Positions 1-5,845 of a DNA stretch of 7,118 nucleotides are shown here, in pieces. How positions within the stretch are numbered: the first letter of the stretch is position 1; every line of letters starts with the position of its first letter. The notes beneath the pieces were generated by a model. The model was not told the origin of the DNA and ran no database searches. It saw only the letters and a program-made list of their open reading frames with translations. The position numbers were made by a program, and so were the translations under genes. The stretch is from Chitinivibrionales bacterium. Its GTDB lineage: Bacteria > Fibrobacterota > Chitinivibrionia > Chitinivibrionales > WJKA01. The stretch covers positions 1 to 7,118 of the forward strand of contig WJKA01000214.1 in the NCBI GenBank assembly GCA_014729375.1, read 5' to 3'.

Positions 1-183
1 GCATGGAGCGGACAACGCAAATACGATATCGACAAACTCGTTCGAAAATTAATTTCTCGCTGCGATGCGCTTGGTTTATTTTTATCAAAACCGGACCTTG
101 AAACCATGGCCGACATCGTATCCTTTATAACCGCTTCAACAACCAATAGTACCAAATATAAACAAAAGCTGGAAACTCACTGA
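1..183 (+). CDS. C-terminal fragment of an unidentified protein coupled to the ATP-grasp gene
   Basis: An open frame runs from the window edge to TGA at 181-183. It gives 60 codons beginning AWSGQRKYDIDKL and ending KYKQKLETH. The fragment is mostly helical in character and shows no motif I recognise. Its stop overlaps the ATG of the following ATP-grasp gene (TGATG, sharing base 183), so the two are very probably cotranscribed and translationally coupled. The partner may therefore act in the same pathway, but the family cannot be named from this tail. The 5' end lies outside the window. Confidence 0.7.
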   Translation, partial: AWSGQRKYDIDKLVRKLISRCDALGLFLSKPDLETMADIVSFITASTTNSTKYKQKLETH

Positions 184-1193
184 TGCGTAAGTTGACAATT
201 ACTGTTCTTATGGATATTGCCTGTATCCCGTCGGAAAGCCCCGGCGATAAAACAACCGAGCATACGACAGAATATCATGTTGTTACCGCACTGAAAGAGC
301 TTGGCCACCGGGTTCATATCCTTGGCGTCGGAGACAGGGTCGAACCGATAATCGCGGGGCTTACTGAAAACAGGCCCGACCTAGTATTCAATCTGACCGA
401 GCAGTTCCGCAACGACCGTCGAATGGACAAGCACATAGCCGGCCTCCTGGAGCTTTTAAAAATCCCGTTTACCGGCACCGGATTTTCCGGCTTGATGCTG
501 TGCAGGAATAAAGGACTTTGTAAACAGCTTCTCAAGGCACGGAAAATACACGTGCCTCGTTTTGTAATACTATTTCCTAAAAAATCTTTCCGCGTTCCCG
601 GAACATTGCATTTCCCACTCGTTGTCAAGCCTTTGTATGAAGATGGTTCCGAGGGCATATCCAATGCCTCACTCGTAAAGGATTGTGATGAATTGCGCGA
701 AAGAGCGACACTGGTATTCGAACGGTGGAACCAGCCGGTAATTGCCGAAGAGTATATCAACGGCAGAGAGTTATATGTCGGGGTTCTGGGAAACCGCCGC
801 CAGAAAGTCCTTCCCCCCCGTGAACTCTTTTTCGGCAACGCTGAAACCGGCGGTCCGGTCCTTGCCACCTATCGAGTGAAATGGAACGAGGACTATCAGA
901 AAAAATGGAATATAAAATTTGGAAATGCCGCGCTGGGCGATCCAGCAAAGGAGCTTATTGCACGCTCATGCAAAAAGGCGTATCATATTCTTCAGGTGCT
1001 TGATTACGGACGAATCGACATTCGCCTGACGCCCGATAATAAAGTTTACATTTTAGAAGTCAACCCTAATCCCGACATTGCCTATGGCGAGGAAGTTGCC
1101 GAAGCGGCTGAAAAGGCCGGTATATGCTATAATAATCTTATTGACGGGATTATACGCTCGGCAATGAAACGGTACGATTTACCGTCACGATGA
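183..1193 (+). CDS. D-alanine-D-alanine ligase-like ATP-grasp enzyme
   Basis: This 336-residue protein has the ATP-grasp fold of the Ddl type. ATP-grasp enzymes join a carboxylate to an amine (or another nucleophile) through an acyl-phosphate. Residues 1-100 form the N-terminal preATP-grasp part, with the markers TEYHV and DLVFNLTEQF. The central domain carries the nucleotide-binding Lys at VVKP (K149), followed by the glycine loop EDGSEGI (153-159). EEYINGRELYVGV (189-201) follows. The metal ligands D279 (GRIDIRL), E292 and N294 (LEVNPNPD) have the same 13 and 2 residue spacing as in DdlB. The catalytic core is therefore intact. The substrate is not evident: it lacks the compact N-terminal signature of true Ddl and belongs with the many Ddl-like ligases outside the peptidoglycan operon. 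The start is the ATG in TGATG; there is no strong Shine-Dalgarno site, which fits coupling to the upstream gene. Family is confident, the specific reaction is not. Confidence 0.9.
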   Translation: MRKLTITVLMDIACIPSESPGDKTTEHTTEYHVVTALKELGHRVHILGVGDRVEPIIAGLTENRPDLVFNLTEQFRNDRRMDKHIAGLLELLKIPFTGTGFSGLMLCRNKGLCKQLLKARKIHVPRFVILFPKKSFRVPGTLHFPLVVKPLYEDGSEGISNASLVKDCDELRERATLVFERWNQPVIAEEYINGRELYVGVLGNRRQKVLPPRELFFGNAETGGPVLATYRVKWNEDYQKKWNIKFGNAALGDPAKELIARSCKKAYHILQVLDYGRIDIRLTPDNKVYILEVNPNPDIAYGEEVAEAAEKAGICYNNLIDGIIRSAMKRYDLPSR

Positions 1194-1312
1194 ACTGTCA
1201 CACTCAACCCGGAATTCCATTTCTTTATTTAACTCACCCATTTGTATTAAAATCATATTATTTTACTACCAGTACAATATCTTGTTTCCGTCAAATAAGG
1301 TCCATTTTCAGC

Positions 1313-1319
1313 AAGGAGG
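1313..1319 (+). promoter_or_regulatory. Strong ribosome binding site for the TPR/TM gene
   Basis: AAGGAGG lies 6 nt before the ATG at 1326. It is a near-perfect anti-16S match and fixes the start of this gene. The 132-bp gap after the ATP-grasp stop, together with this strong independent site, suggests a new transcription unit, although no convincing -35/-10 pair was found in the gap. Confidence 0.85.
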
Positions 1320-1325
1320 ATCAAA

Positions 1326-1919
1326 ATGGCCTCTGCTATCGAGCTTTACCGTGAAGCATATGAAGCAGACTACCGGAGAGGTGACTGGCAGTATGCGGAA
1401 GAGCTTTACCGGAAAATTGTAGAGCAGTTTCCTTATTCCGACGAAAAAGAATATGCGCTTGTTCATCTCGAGCGCCTGGAGAAGCTGAAAAATAATCCCA
1501 AAGAGCCATCACTGCAACCGGTGCGGGGCGGGAGTGACGGTAACGCGTTGTCGGTTGTCAGCTTTTTACTTATCATTGTCGTAATATCAGGAGCAGGTGT
1601 CGGCGGCTACTATGTGTGGCAATATTGCAAGGCAACCACCTATAATGACCTGGTCCTGCAGGGCCTGATCAGTGAAAAAGCAGGTGATGATGCGAGCGCT
1701 GCTGTGAAATACAGGCATGCCCAGAAAATTATGCCCGGCAACGCGCTTGCCTACCGCTCCATGGCTGAGTTGTACCTGGAACACAATAAATATACCCTGG
1801 CGGAAATAGAACGGAAGCGATGGGCTCTGGCATCGCCCGATGACCCTGCATTGCGTGAATTCCAAACTAAATTAAACGATGCGACCCGCGTGAAAACAAA
1901 CGGACAAGGCGTCGAATAA
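1326..1919 (+). CDS. TPR protein with a single central transmembrane helix
   Basis: This 197-residue protein has no signal peptide. Residues 3-56 form a TPR-like helical pair (AYEADYRRGDWQYAEELYRK followed by a helix ending KLEKLK-like). A basic/polar linker leads to a hydrophobic span at about 74-98 (ALSVVSFLLIIVVISGAG), which is a clear membrane helix. Residues 105-185 hold further TPR-type helices (AAVKYRHAQKIMPGNALAYR, then YRSMAELYLEHNKYTLAE). By the positive-inside rule the N-terminal part would be cytoplasmic and the C-terminal TPRs periplasmic. TPRs bind proteins, so a scaffold role is likely; no enzyme motif is visible. The TAA overlaps the ATG of the next gene (TAATG), so the two are coupled. 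The convergent kinase has the same TM-plus-TPR design, which suggests but does not prove a shared envelope function. Confidence 0.85.
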   Translation: MASAIELYREAYEADYRRGDWQYAEELYRKIVEQFPYSDEKEYALVHLERLEKLKNNPKEPSLQPVRGGSDGNALSVVSFLLIIVVISGAGVGGYYVWQYCKATTYNDLVLQGLISEKAGDDASAAVKYRHAQKIMPGNALAYRSMAELYLEHNKYTLAEIERKRWALASPDDPALREFQTKLNDATRVKTNGQGVE

Positions 1920-2425
1920 TGACAGGCGAAGAAAAGAAGAATATTATCAACGGCCTTGTCTTTTACCGTAACAGATGGGTTTCTATCGATAAAAAAAATG
2001 AACTCGAAAACCAGAAAAAGAAATGTATCGAAAAAGGATTCGTTCACTTTCAGGGTGAATGGATTACCATTGAAGATAAAATAAGTCGAATTGCACCCCC
2101 GACCCAACAGCAAAATGCTCCCGGAAATATTGTTGTCAATAAAACTGTCACTAATCAGGTATACAATATTTCTTCCGACAACCGGACTTTTCAGGATTCC
2201 GGAGAACACCGCCACGTTCACCTTGATGCAGCGGCAGCGCCGGAAAAGACGCAGCAGCCCACTATTCCCCTAAATCAGTCGGCCAGCCGGGAACCCCCGA
2301 ATACGGACAATAAAAAACCGCATTCACGCTGCCTTGAAGATCAGGCCGGGCACCTGCCGGACAAACCGCACGAAGAAAATAATATCTTTGATAAATTCAA
2401 TGATGCCGATGAATTCCTGGATTGA
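1919..2425 (+). CDS. Uncharacterised soluble protein with duplicated G-x-V-x4-6-W motif
   Basis: I do not recognise this 168-residue protein. Its N-terminal third holds two copies of one motif, 28 residues apart: GLVFYRNRWVSID (12-24) and GFVHFQGEWITIE (40-52). They share G, V, an aromatic, W, I and an acidic residue, and are joined by a charged helix (KKNELENQKKKCIEK). This is typical of a small beta-hairpin repeat. Residues 70-102 look strand-like (NIVVNKTVTNQVYNI, then HRHVHL). The rest is low-complexity, polar and probably disordered, ending in an acidic tail (FDKFNDADEFLD). There is no signal peptide or TM segment, so it should be cytoplasmic. Start is the ATG overlapping the stop of the TPR/TM gene (TAATG), so the products are probably made together and may interact. 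The gene converges with the Ser/Thr kinase, and the Ser/Thr-rich tail could be a phosphorylation substrate (inference). Confidence 0.75.
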   Translation: MTGEEKKNIINGLVFYRNRWVSIDKKNELENQKKKCIEKGFVHFQGEWITIEDKISRIAPPTQQQNAPGNIVVNKTVTNQVYNISSDNRTFQDSGEHRHVHLDAAAAPEKTQQPTIPLNQSASREPPNTDNKKPHSRCLEDQAGHLPDKPHEENNIFDKFNDADEFLD

Positions 2426-2461
2426 TTTGTTATTTAAAACGCACAATCAGCACAGCAGTCT

Positions 2462-2659
2462 CTACCCCTGTACAGATACTACCTGAAATGACAGACACCG
2501 GCGAACAAACCGGCTGAAGGAACGGCAGGAACAATGAACGCCCCGCGATATTGCTTTCCATTCCAGCTCAAGCGCACCAGAAATCGTGTTGAACAAAATT
2601 TCCGCAAAACGGCTACGATAATAATTGCCCGTACAGAGAAATAAAATGGAATTGTCCAT
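2462..2659 (-). pseudogene. Truncated low-molecular-weight protein-tyrosine phosphatase remnant
   Basis: Reading the minus strand from the ATG at 2657-2659 gives MDNSILFLCTGNYYRSRFAE. This is the N-terminal strand and catalytic P-loop of low-molecular-weight tyrosine phosphatases: the C-x5-R-S signature with C9 and R15, followed by the conserved RSxxAE helix. Family-like sequence continues through EWKAISRG (residues 33-40, down to about 2540) and then stops. The remaining 25 codons (VHCSCRSFSRF and onward) do not resemble the family, and neither of the other two frames resumes it. The family is normally about 150 residues long and needs a C-terminal Asp-Pro general acid, which is absent. No good Shine-Dalgarno site precedes the ATG; the same frame stays open to an ATG at 2686. 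I call it a decayed fragment, although a short expressed peptide cannot be excluded. Confidence 0.7.
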
Positions 2660-2697
2660 AACGCATCCATTCGGAAAAGCAAACACTTGTACAGATA
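2469..2697. repeat. 10-bp direct repeat TGTACAGATA flanking the phosphatase remnant
   Basis: TGTACAGATA occurs at 2469-2478 and again at 2688-2697, 219 bp apart. The pair brackets the phosphatase fragment almost exactly. Direct repeats of this size can be target duplications or the short homologies that mediate deletions. The span given covers both copies and the DNA between them. Confidence 0.5.
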
Positions 2698-2740
2698 ATC
2701 CTGGTGCAGCTAAGCCGCAACCAAAAAATATCGGATTATC
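2694..2740. repeat. Inverted repeat with 8-bp perfect arms (GATAATCC / GGATTATC)
   Basis: GATAATCC at 2694-2701 is matched by its reverse complement GGATTATC at 2733-2740. Inside, TGGTGC (2702-2707) can pair with GCAACCA (2717-2723) with one bulge, so the outer and inner stems could stack into one structured hairpin. There is no adjacent T run making it a standard terminator. It may be a hairpin in the kinase 3' untranslated region or a remnant of a mobile sequence. The left arm overlaps the right TGTACAGATA repeat. Confidence 0.45.
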
Positions 2741-2822
2741 CTAAATTCCGCAGTTGAGTAAGGATGAGCCGGTGGTGTTTTTTCTGCCCGGAACCGGATT
2801 CCTCGTTGCCGGCCGGAAATGC

Positions 2823-4673
2823 TTATCGGATGAGCTCTTTTTTCCGCCTGGCGGCTTCACTGCACGTATTCGAAGAGCTGTTTTTGCAAAAAGCTTTGAG
2901 ATAATTTTCCCAGGCCTGAATTGCTGCATTTTTATTTTCAAGATTAGGCTTTTTCCGGTATATGCGGTCATGTATCTCTGCCCATTCATAGACGGCATCT
3001 TTTTGTGTTGTCGCGCTGAAATTTGACGGGGTTGTCTGCGCTTTCCGCAAAGCAGTTTTTGCCAGATAATAATTACCTGTTGCACTGAAAATACGCCCCT
3101 GCATAAGAAAAAAATAACCGTCATTAAGAGTAACGCTTCTTGAAAATTCATGCGCTTTCCGCATGTTCCCGGTTGTAAAATATGATTCGAGAAGGCGAAG
3201 TTTAATTATCTGTTTCAAGGGCTCCGGATGACTTTCATGCAGAGCTTTCTCCAGATATTCAGCGGCTTTATCATGCATTCCCTTTCTGAAACAGCCAATT
3301 CCTTTCTGGAAATTATTCCCCGGAGGGGGCGATCGTTTTTTGCCCGGCGTACGCGCATATCGAGGATTTGCAGATACACTTTCCGAAACACTGTTTCGTT
3401 GCTGCACCGCCTTTTTTCCGGGCAATTCATTTTCGGTTTTTTCCAGTTCTCCAGCAGGCTTGCCGGCTATATTCATTGACTTATCCGACCCGGGACGCTG
3501 AACGGTGTCGACAAACCGCAATGCTCCAAGAATGAGCGCAATCGCTGCAACTACCGTGACACTATAAACAGTTATAAACCGTTTATTCGAGTGAATCTTC
3601 TGTTTTGAAAGAAACTGCGTGTGAGAAACCTGCGGATTGTTACTATATTCTTCGACGATAAGGGAGGCCGGTTTATCACTGTAATAATCCAGGAGCGTCT
3701 CAAGCTCAATACAGAGTTCCGCCGAATTTGCATACCGCTTTTCCTTTTCAACAGCAATACATTTATCGATAACTGCGCTTACTTTGGGTGATATTGCGGG
3801 TATAATTTCCTTTACCGGGGCAATAGTACTTTTTGTTTTTGCCTTCACCAGCGCACCCAGTGATTCCTGCGGAAAGCATTTCAAGCCGGTTATCATCTCA
3901 TACAGCACCGCGCCGAGTGAATAAATATCAGTCCGGGCATCAAGCTTGACGCCGTCAATCTGCTCCGGGCTGAGATATGCATACGTGCCCATAACCTCAG
4001 AGCTTGCCGTATGAATACTGGTCTCCCCCGGCCGCGCAATCCCGAAATCGGCAAGCTTCACCGTGCCGTCAAATGCTATCAGTATATTGCCCGGCTTGAT
4101 ATCGCGGTGAACAAGGCCTTCATAACTTTTTCCATACAATGTCACCGACTGGCGATGCGCATAATCCAGGGCCAGAGAAATTATGGCAGCTATTGATAAG
4201 GCAACCGGCACGGGAAAAGACCCGCGTTCAGAAATCATATCTTTCAGCGATTTTCCGTCAATGTATTCCATCTCAATAAACGGGATGGTATTTTTCCATA
4301 ATCCAACATTGTAGATCTGAACAATATTCGGATGAATGAGGTTTGCCGATATTTTCGCTTCCGTGCGAAGCCGTTTCTGGTTCCCTGCAAGCGCCTCAGG
4401 CTTGAGCATTTTCACCGCACGGACAACCTCAAGCTGCTCGTGGATTGCCTTGTACACAACCGCGGTGCCGCCCGAGTCAATATGCTTGAGAACGCGCAAG
4501 CCGCCGACTCGCTCGTGGGGCTTCGGCATGACCGATCCGACCAGCGGAAGCGGTCTGCTGTCGGTAGTATCGCTGGTATCGGTGGTATCGGTCGATTGTT
4601 TATAATTCGGGTCCGGCATACAGACTTTTCCGGTTTTATTACAATAGTACCCTTCTGCTCCGTCATACTGCAA
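2823..4673 (-). CDS. Membrane-anchored Hanks-type Ser/Thr protein kinase with C-terminal TPRs
   Basis: Numbering is from the in-frame TTG at 4671-4673 (616 aa). A cysteine-rich head is followed by a DTT/DTS repeat linker (28-38) and a kinase domain at about 59-330. Kinase motifs are: glycine loop SGGTAVVYKA (the usual first Gly is Asp, the third Ala, as in many PknB-like kinases), K88 in VRAVK, alpha-C E105, catalytic loop HRDIKPGN (189-196), DFG (209-211), activation-loop Thr residues at 218 and 222, SPEQ (235-238) and DIYSLG. All catalytic residues are present, so it should phosphorylate Ser/Thr on cytoplasmic targets. One TM helix lies at about 366-388 (FITVYSVTVVAAIALILGAL). The periplasmic part begins with a polar linker and ends in TPR-like helices (455-595). 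The frame is open upstream of the TTG to about 4778 and encodes a further C-x2-C pair, so the TTG start is doubtful; the likely ATG at 4732 lies in another frame across an A8 run (see findings). Transcribed divergently from the beta-helix gene. Confidence 0.9.
   Translation of the reverse strand: MQYDGAEGYYCNKTGKVCMPDPNYKQSTDTTDTSDTTDSRPLPLVGSVMPKPHERVGGLRVLKHIDSGGTAVVYKAIHEQLEVVRAVKMLKPEALAGNQKRLRTEAKISANLIHPNIVQIYNVGLWKNTIPFIEMEYIDGKSLKDMISERGSFPVPVALSIAAIISLALDYAHRQSVTLYGKSYEGLVHRDIKPGNILIAFDGTVKLADFGIARPGETSIHTASSEVMGTYAYLSPEQIDGVKLDARTDIYSLGAVLYEMITGLKCFPQESLGALVKAKTKSTIAPVKEIIPAISPKVSAVIDKCIAVEKEKRYANSAELCIELETLLDYYSDKPASLIVEEYSNNPQVSHTQFLSKQKIHSNKRFITVYSVTVVAAIALILGALRFVDTVQRPGSDKSMNIAGKPAGELEKTENELPGKKAVQQRNSVSESVSANPRYARTPGKKRSPPPGNNFQKGIGCFRKGMHDKAAEYLEKALHESHPEPLKQIIKLRLLESYFTTGNMRKAHEFSRSVTLNDGYFFLMQGRIFSATGNYYLAKTALRKAQTTPSNFSATTQKDAVYEWAEIHDRIYRKKPNLENKNAAIQAWENYLKAFCKNSSSNTCSEAARRKKELIR
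4563..4589 (-). repeat. 9-bp tandem repeat in the kinase gene encoding Asp-Thr-Thr/Ser
   Basis: Three near-identical 9-bp units (GGTGGTATC, GCTGGTATC and GGTAGTATC on the plus strand) lie head to tail and encode DTT-DTS-DTT. They form the linker between the cysteine-rich head and the kinase domain. The repeat keeps frame, so copy-number change would alter linker length only. Confidence 0.6.
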
Positions 4674-4715
4674 GCACGACGCGCAATTGCGATAAACTGC
4701 AGCAATCAGTCTTGC

Positions 4716-4732
4716 TTTTTTTTCTGTCCCAT
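4716..4732 (-). promoter_or_regulatory. Candidate -1 frameshift signal / alternative start of the kinase
   Basis: On the minus strand an ATG at 4730-4732 reads ATG GGA CAG AAA AAA AAG and then meets TGA after eight codons (MGQKKKQD). The frame contains A-AAA-AAG, the same heptamer used for -1 slippage in E. coli dnaX. A -1 shift there enters the kinase frame as MGQKKKARLI and leads into CASC, just upstream of the TTG. A weak 6-7 bp stem (ATTGC pairing with GCAAT, 11-nt loop) starts about 8 nt after the heptamer. Equally, one missing A in an original A9 run would explain the picture, as a mutation or a sequencing error. Confidence 0.4.
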
Positions 4733-4780
4733 AATTATCCGGATTTCTGGTAGTTGAAATCGGTTTTTGATTATTTTCTC

Positions 4781-4809
4781 ATAATAGACCAGTGCTGTCT
4801 TTTCAGGAA
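4781..4809 (-). promoter_or_regulatory. Possible sigma-70-type promoter for the kinase
   Basis: On the minus strand TTCCTG (4804-4809) and TATTAT (4781-4786) are separated by 17 bp. Transcription would begin near 4774, about 40 nt before the ATG at 4732. The -35 box is a poor match and the region is AT-rich, so chance occurrence is quite possible. The site lies in the divergent gap shared with the beta-helix gene. Confidence 0.25.
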
Positions 4810-4845
4810 TACGTTTGTTTTATTATTACTGTTCAGTACAGAGCT

Positions 4846-5694
4846 ATGATTAAAATTAAGTTGTTTCATAACAAATCGCTAATACCGGCGGTTTTTTTTC
4901 TCGCTTTTTCAGCACCAGTTGCCGCAGAGGATATCGAGCTTTCCGGCGAACAGGACGGCACGTATGAAAAGGCCGAGTACCTTGTCAAAGAAAATATTGT
5001 TGTCAACGAGGGACGCACGCTGTCTTTTGCACCGGGTTCAATTATCAGGTTCAACCGGTTTGCAGGGCTTATCGTTGAAGGTAATCTGGTTTGCACGGGT
5101 GGTGTGACTGAACCGATAGTATTCACTTCTGCACATGACAGACCCGCGCCTGAGCGTGATGACAATGCTCAACCATTTGACTGGAACGGAATTGAAATTA
5201 CGGGCACCGCCGACAGCATTGCACTTGCATACGCCAGAATAAGCTACAGCACATTCGGCCTGAAAATTTCCGATACGATTTCACACCTTTCCCTCAAGAA
5301 TCTTGTATTCAACGACAACGGCAATGCAAATCTGACAATCGGCGATTCCATCGTTGACATTGAGGACCGCACACCCTTTTCCCTTGGGCCGGACACGCTG
5401 TCCCCGGCGCCCGGGACCGATATTCTTTCAACAGCAAAAGATACGTCATCGCAAAAGATTACCTGGAGGACCCCGGCACGAATTGGTCTGGGCGCGGCCG
5501 CACTCGTTGGCGGAAGCCTCTGGGTGGGATTCCATGCCCGCGCGCTGTCGATTCAGGAAGATTATGAAAATGCCGGTACAGGGCAGGCCGACCGGTATCG
5601 GAAAGACCGCGATCAGGCGGTCAGGGTACGGAATGTCGGCGCGGCAGTATTTGGAACGGGAGTGGCGGGATTTACGGTGACGTTGTTCTTTTGA
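4846..5694 (+). CDS. Secreted beta-helix-type protein with two C-terminal hydrophobic segments
   Basis: The chosen start is the ATG at 4846, which gives 282 residues and a textbook signal peptide: KIK charge, hydrophobic core IPAVFFLAFS, and cleavage after APVAA (residue 27). A GTG at 4792 in the same frame would bury this signal, so it is rejected. Residues about 40-165 show regular short strands ending in hydrophobic/Asn ladders (NIVVNEGRTLSFAPGSIIRF, GLIVEGNLVCTGG, then DWNGIEI, YARISYSTFGLKI and LKNLVFNDNGNANL). This is the pattern of a right-handed parallel beta-helix. No catalytic motif is visible, so it is probably structural or binding. A Pro/Thr/Ser-rich linker (175-205) leads to two Gly/Ala-rich hydrophobic segments (211-229 and 262-282), separated by a charged stretch (YRKDRDQAVRVRN). 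These could anchor it in a membrane. It is transcribed divergently from the kinase and ends 8 bp before the CACAGAG repeat island. Confidence 0.8.
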   Translation: MIKIKLFHNKSLIPAVFFLAFSAPVAAEDIELSGEQDGTYEKAEYLVKENIVVNEGRTLSFAPGSIIRFNRFAGLIVEGNLVCTGGVTEPIVFTSAHDRPAPERDDNAQPFDWNGIEITGTADSIALAYARISYSTFGLKISDTISHLSLKNLVFNDNGNANLTIGDSIVDIEDRTPFSLGPDTLSPAPGTDILSTAKDTSSQKITWRTPARIGLGAAALVGGSLWVGFHARALSIQEDYENAGTGQADRYRKDRDQAVRVRNVGAAVFGTGVAGFTVTLFF

Positions 5695-5696
5695 AG

Positions 5697-5807
5697 AAGA
5701 GTTCACCACAGAGGCGCAGAGAGCACAGAGAAGAGAAAGAAAAATTGGTGAGGAAAAAGAGTTCACCACAGAGGCACAGAGAGCACAGAGAAGAGAAAGA
5801 AAAATTG
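5697..5807 (+). repeat. Tandem 60-bp direct repeat carrying the CACAGAG element (copies A and B)
   Basis: About 51 bp at 5697-5747 is repeated at 5757-5807 with a period of exactly 60 bp and one visible mismatch (G5716 versus A5776). Each copy starts AAGAGTTCACCACAGAG and contains three CACAGAG-type heptamers spaced 8 and 9 bp apart, followed by an A/G-rich tail (AAGAGAAAGAAAAATTG). A partial third copy, CACAGAGGCA, is seen at 5828-5837. These form the left boundary of the intact GxxExxY unit. Confidence 0.85.
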
Positions 5808-5830
5808 TAAGTAAAGAAGAATATTATCAC

Positions 5831-5835
5831 AGAGG
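5831..5835 (+). promoter_or_regulatory. Repeat-derived ribosome binding site of the GxxExxY gene
   Basis: AGAGG, 10 nt before the ATG at 5846, is the only Shine-Dalgarno-like sequence for this gene. It is part of the degenerate repeat copy CACAGAGGCA, so the flanking repeat itself appears to supply the translation signal. Confidence 0.45.
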
Positions 5836-5845
5836 CATAATATAA

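Larger units (their letters stand above)
2426..2822. other. Convergent intergenic region with gene debris and palindromes
   Basis: These 397 bp separate two convergent genes. They contain a truncated phosphatase remnant on the minus strand, a 10-bp direct repeat and an 8-bp-arm inverted repeat, each listed separately. No intact coding sequence with a good start was found. I see no typical rho-independent terminator (GC stem followed by a T run) for either flanking gene. The GGAACCGGATTCC palindrome near 2790-2803 is too short and is not followed by Ts in the orientation of the kinase. Confidence 0.6.

Noticed and set aside
314..868. Minus-strand 184-codon open frame opposite the ATP-grasp gene
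   Set aside because: It is antisense to a gene with intact catalytic motifs, and its Arg/Ser-rich composition is that of a complementary-strand shadow.
1242..1278. Promoter for the TPR/TM gene using TTGTAT (1242) and TACAAT (1273)
   Set aside because: The spacing is 25 bp, far from 17, and no acceptable -35 lies at the proper distance from TACAAT.
2780..2822. Rho-independent terminator after the kinase
   Set aside because: The palindromes here (GGAACCGGATTCC, GCCGGCCGG) are followed on the minus strand by As, not Ts.
2754..3026. Plus-strand 90-codon open frame over the kinase 3' end
   Set aside because: It overlaps the well-supported kinase coding sequence on the other strand, lacks a Shine-Dalgarno site and resembles no known protein.
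4792..4845. GTG at 4792 as the start of the beta-helix gene
   Set aside because: It would add 18 residues ahead of a clean signal peptide starting at the ATG at 4846, and it lies in the probable promoter region.
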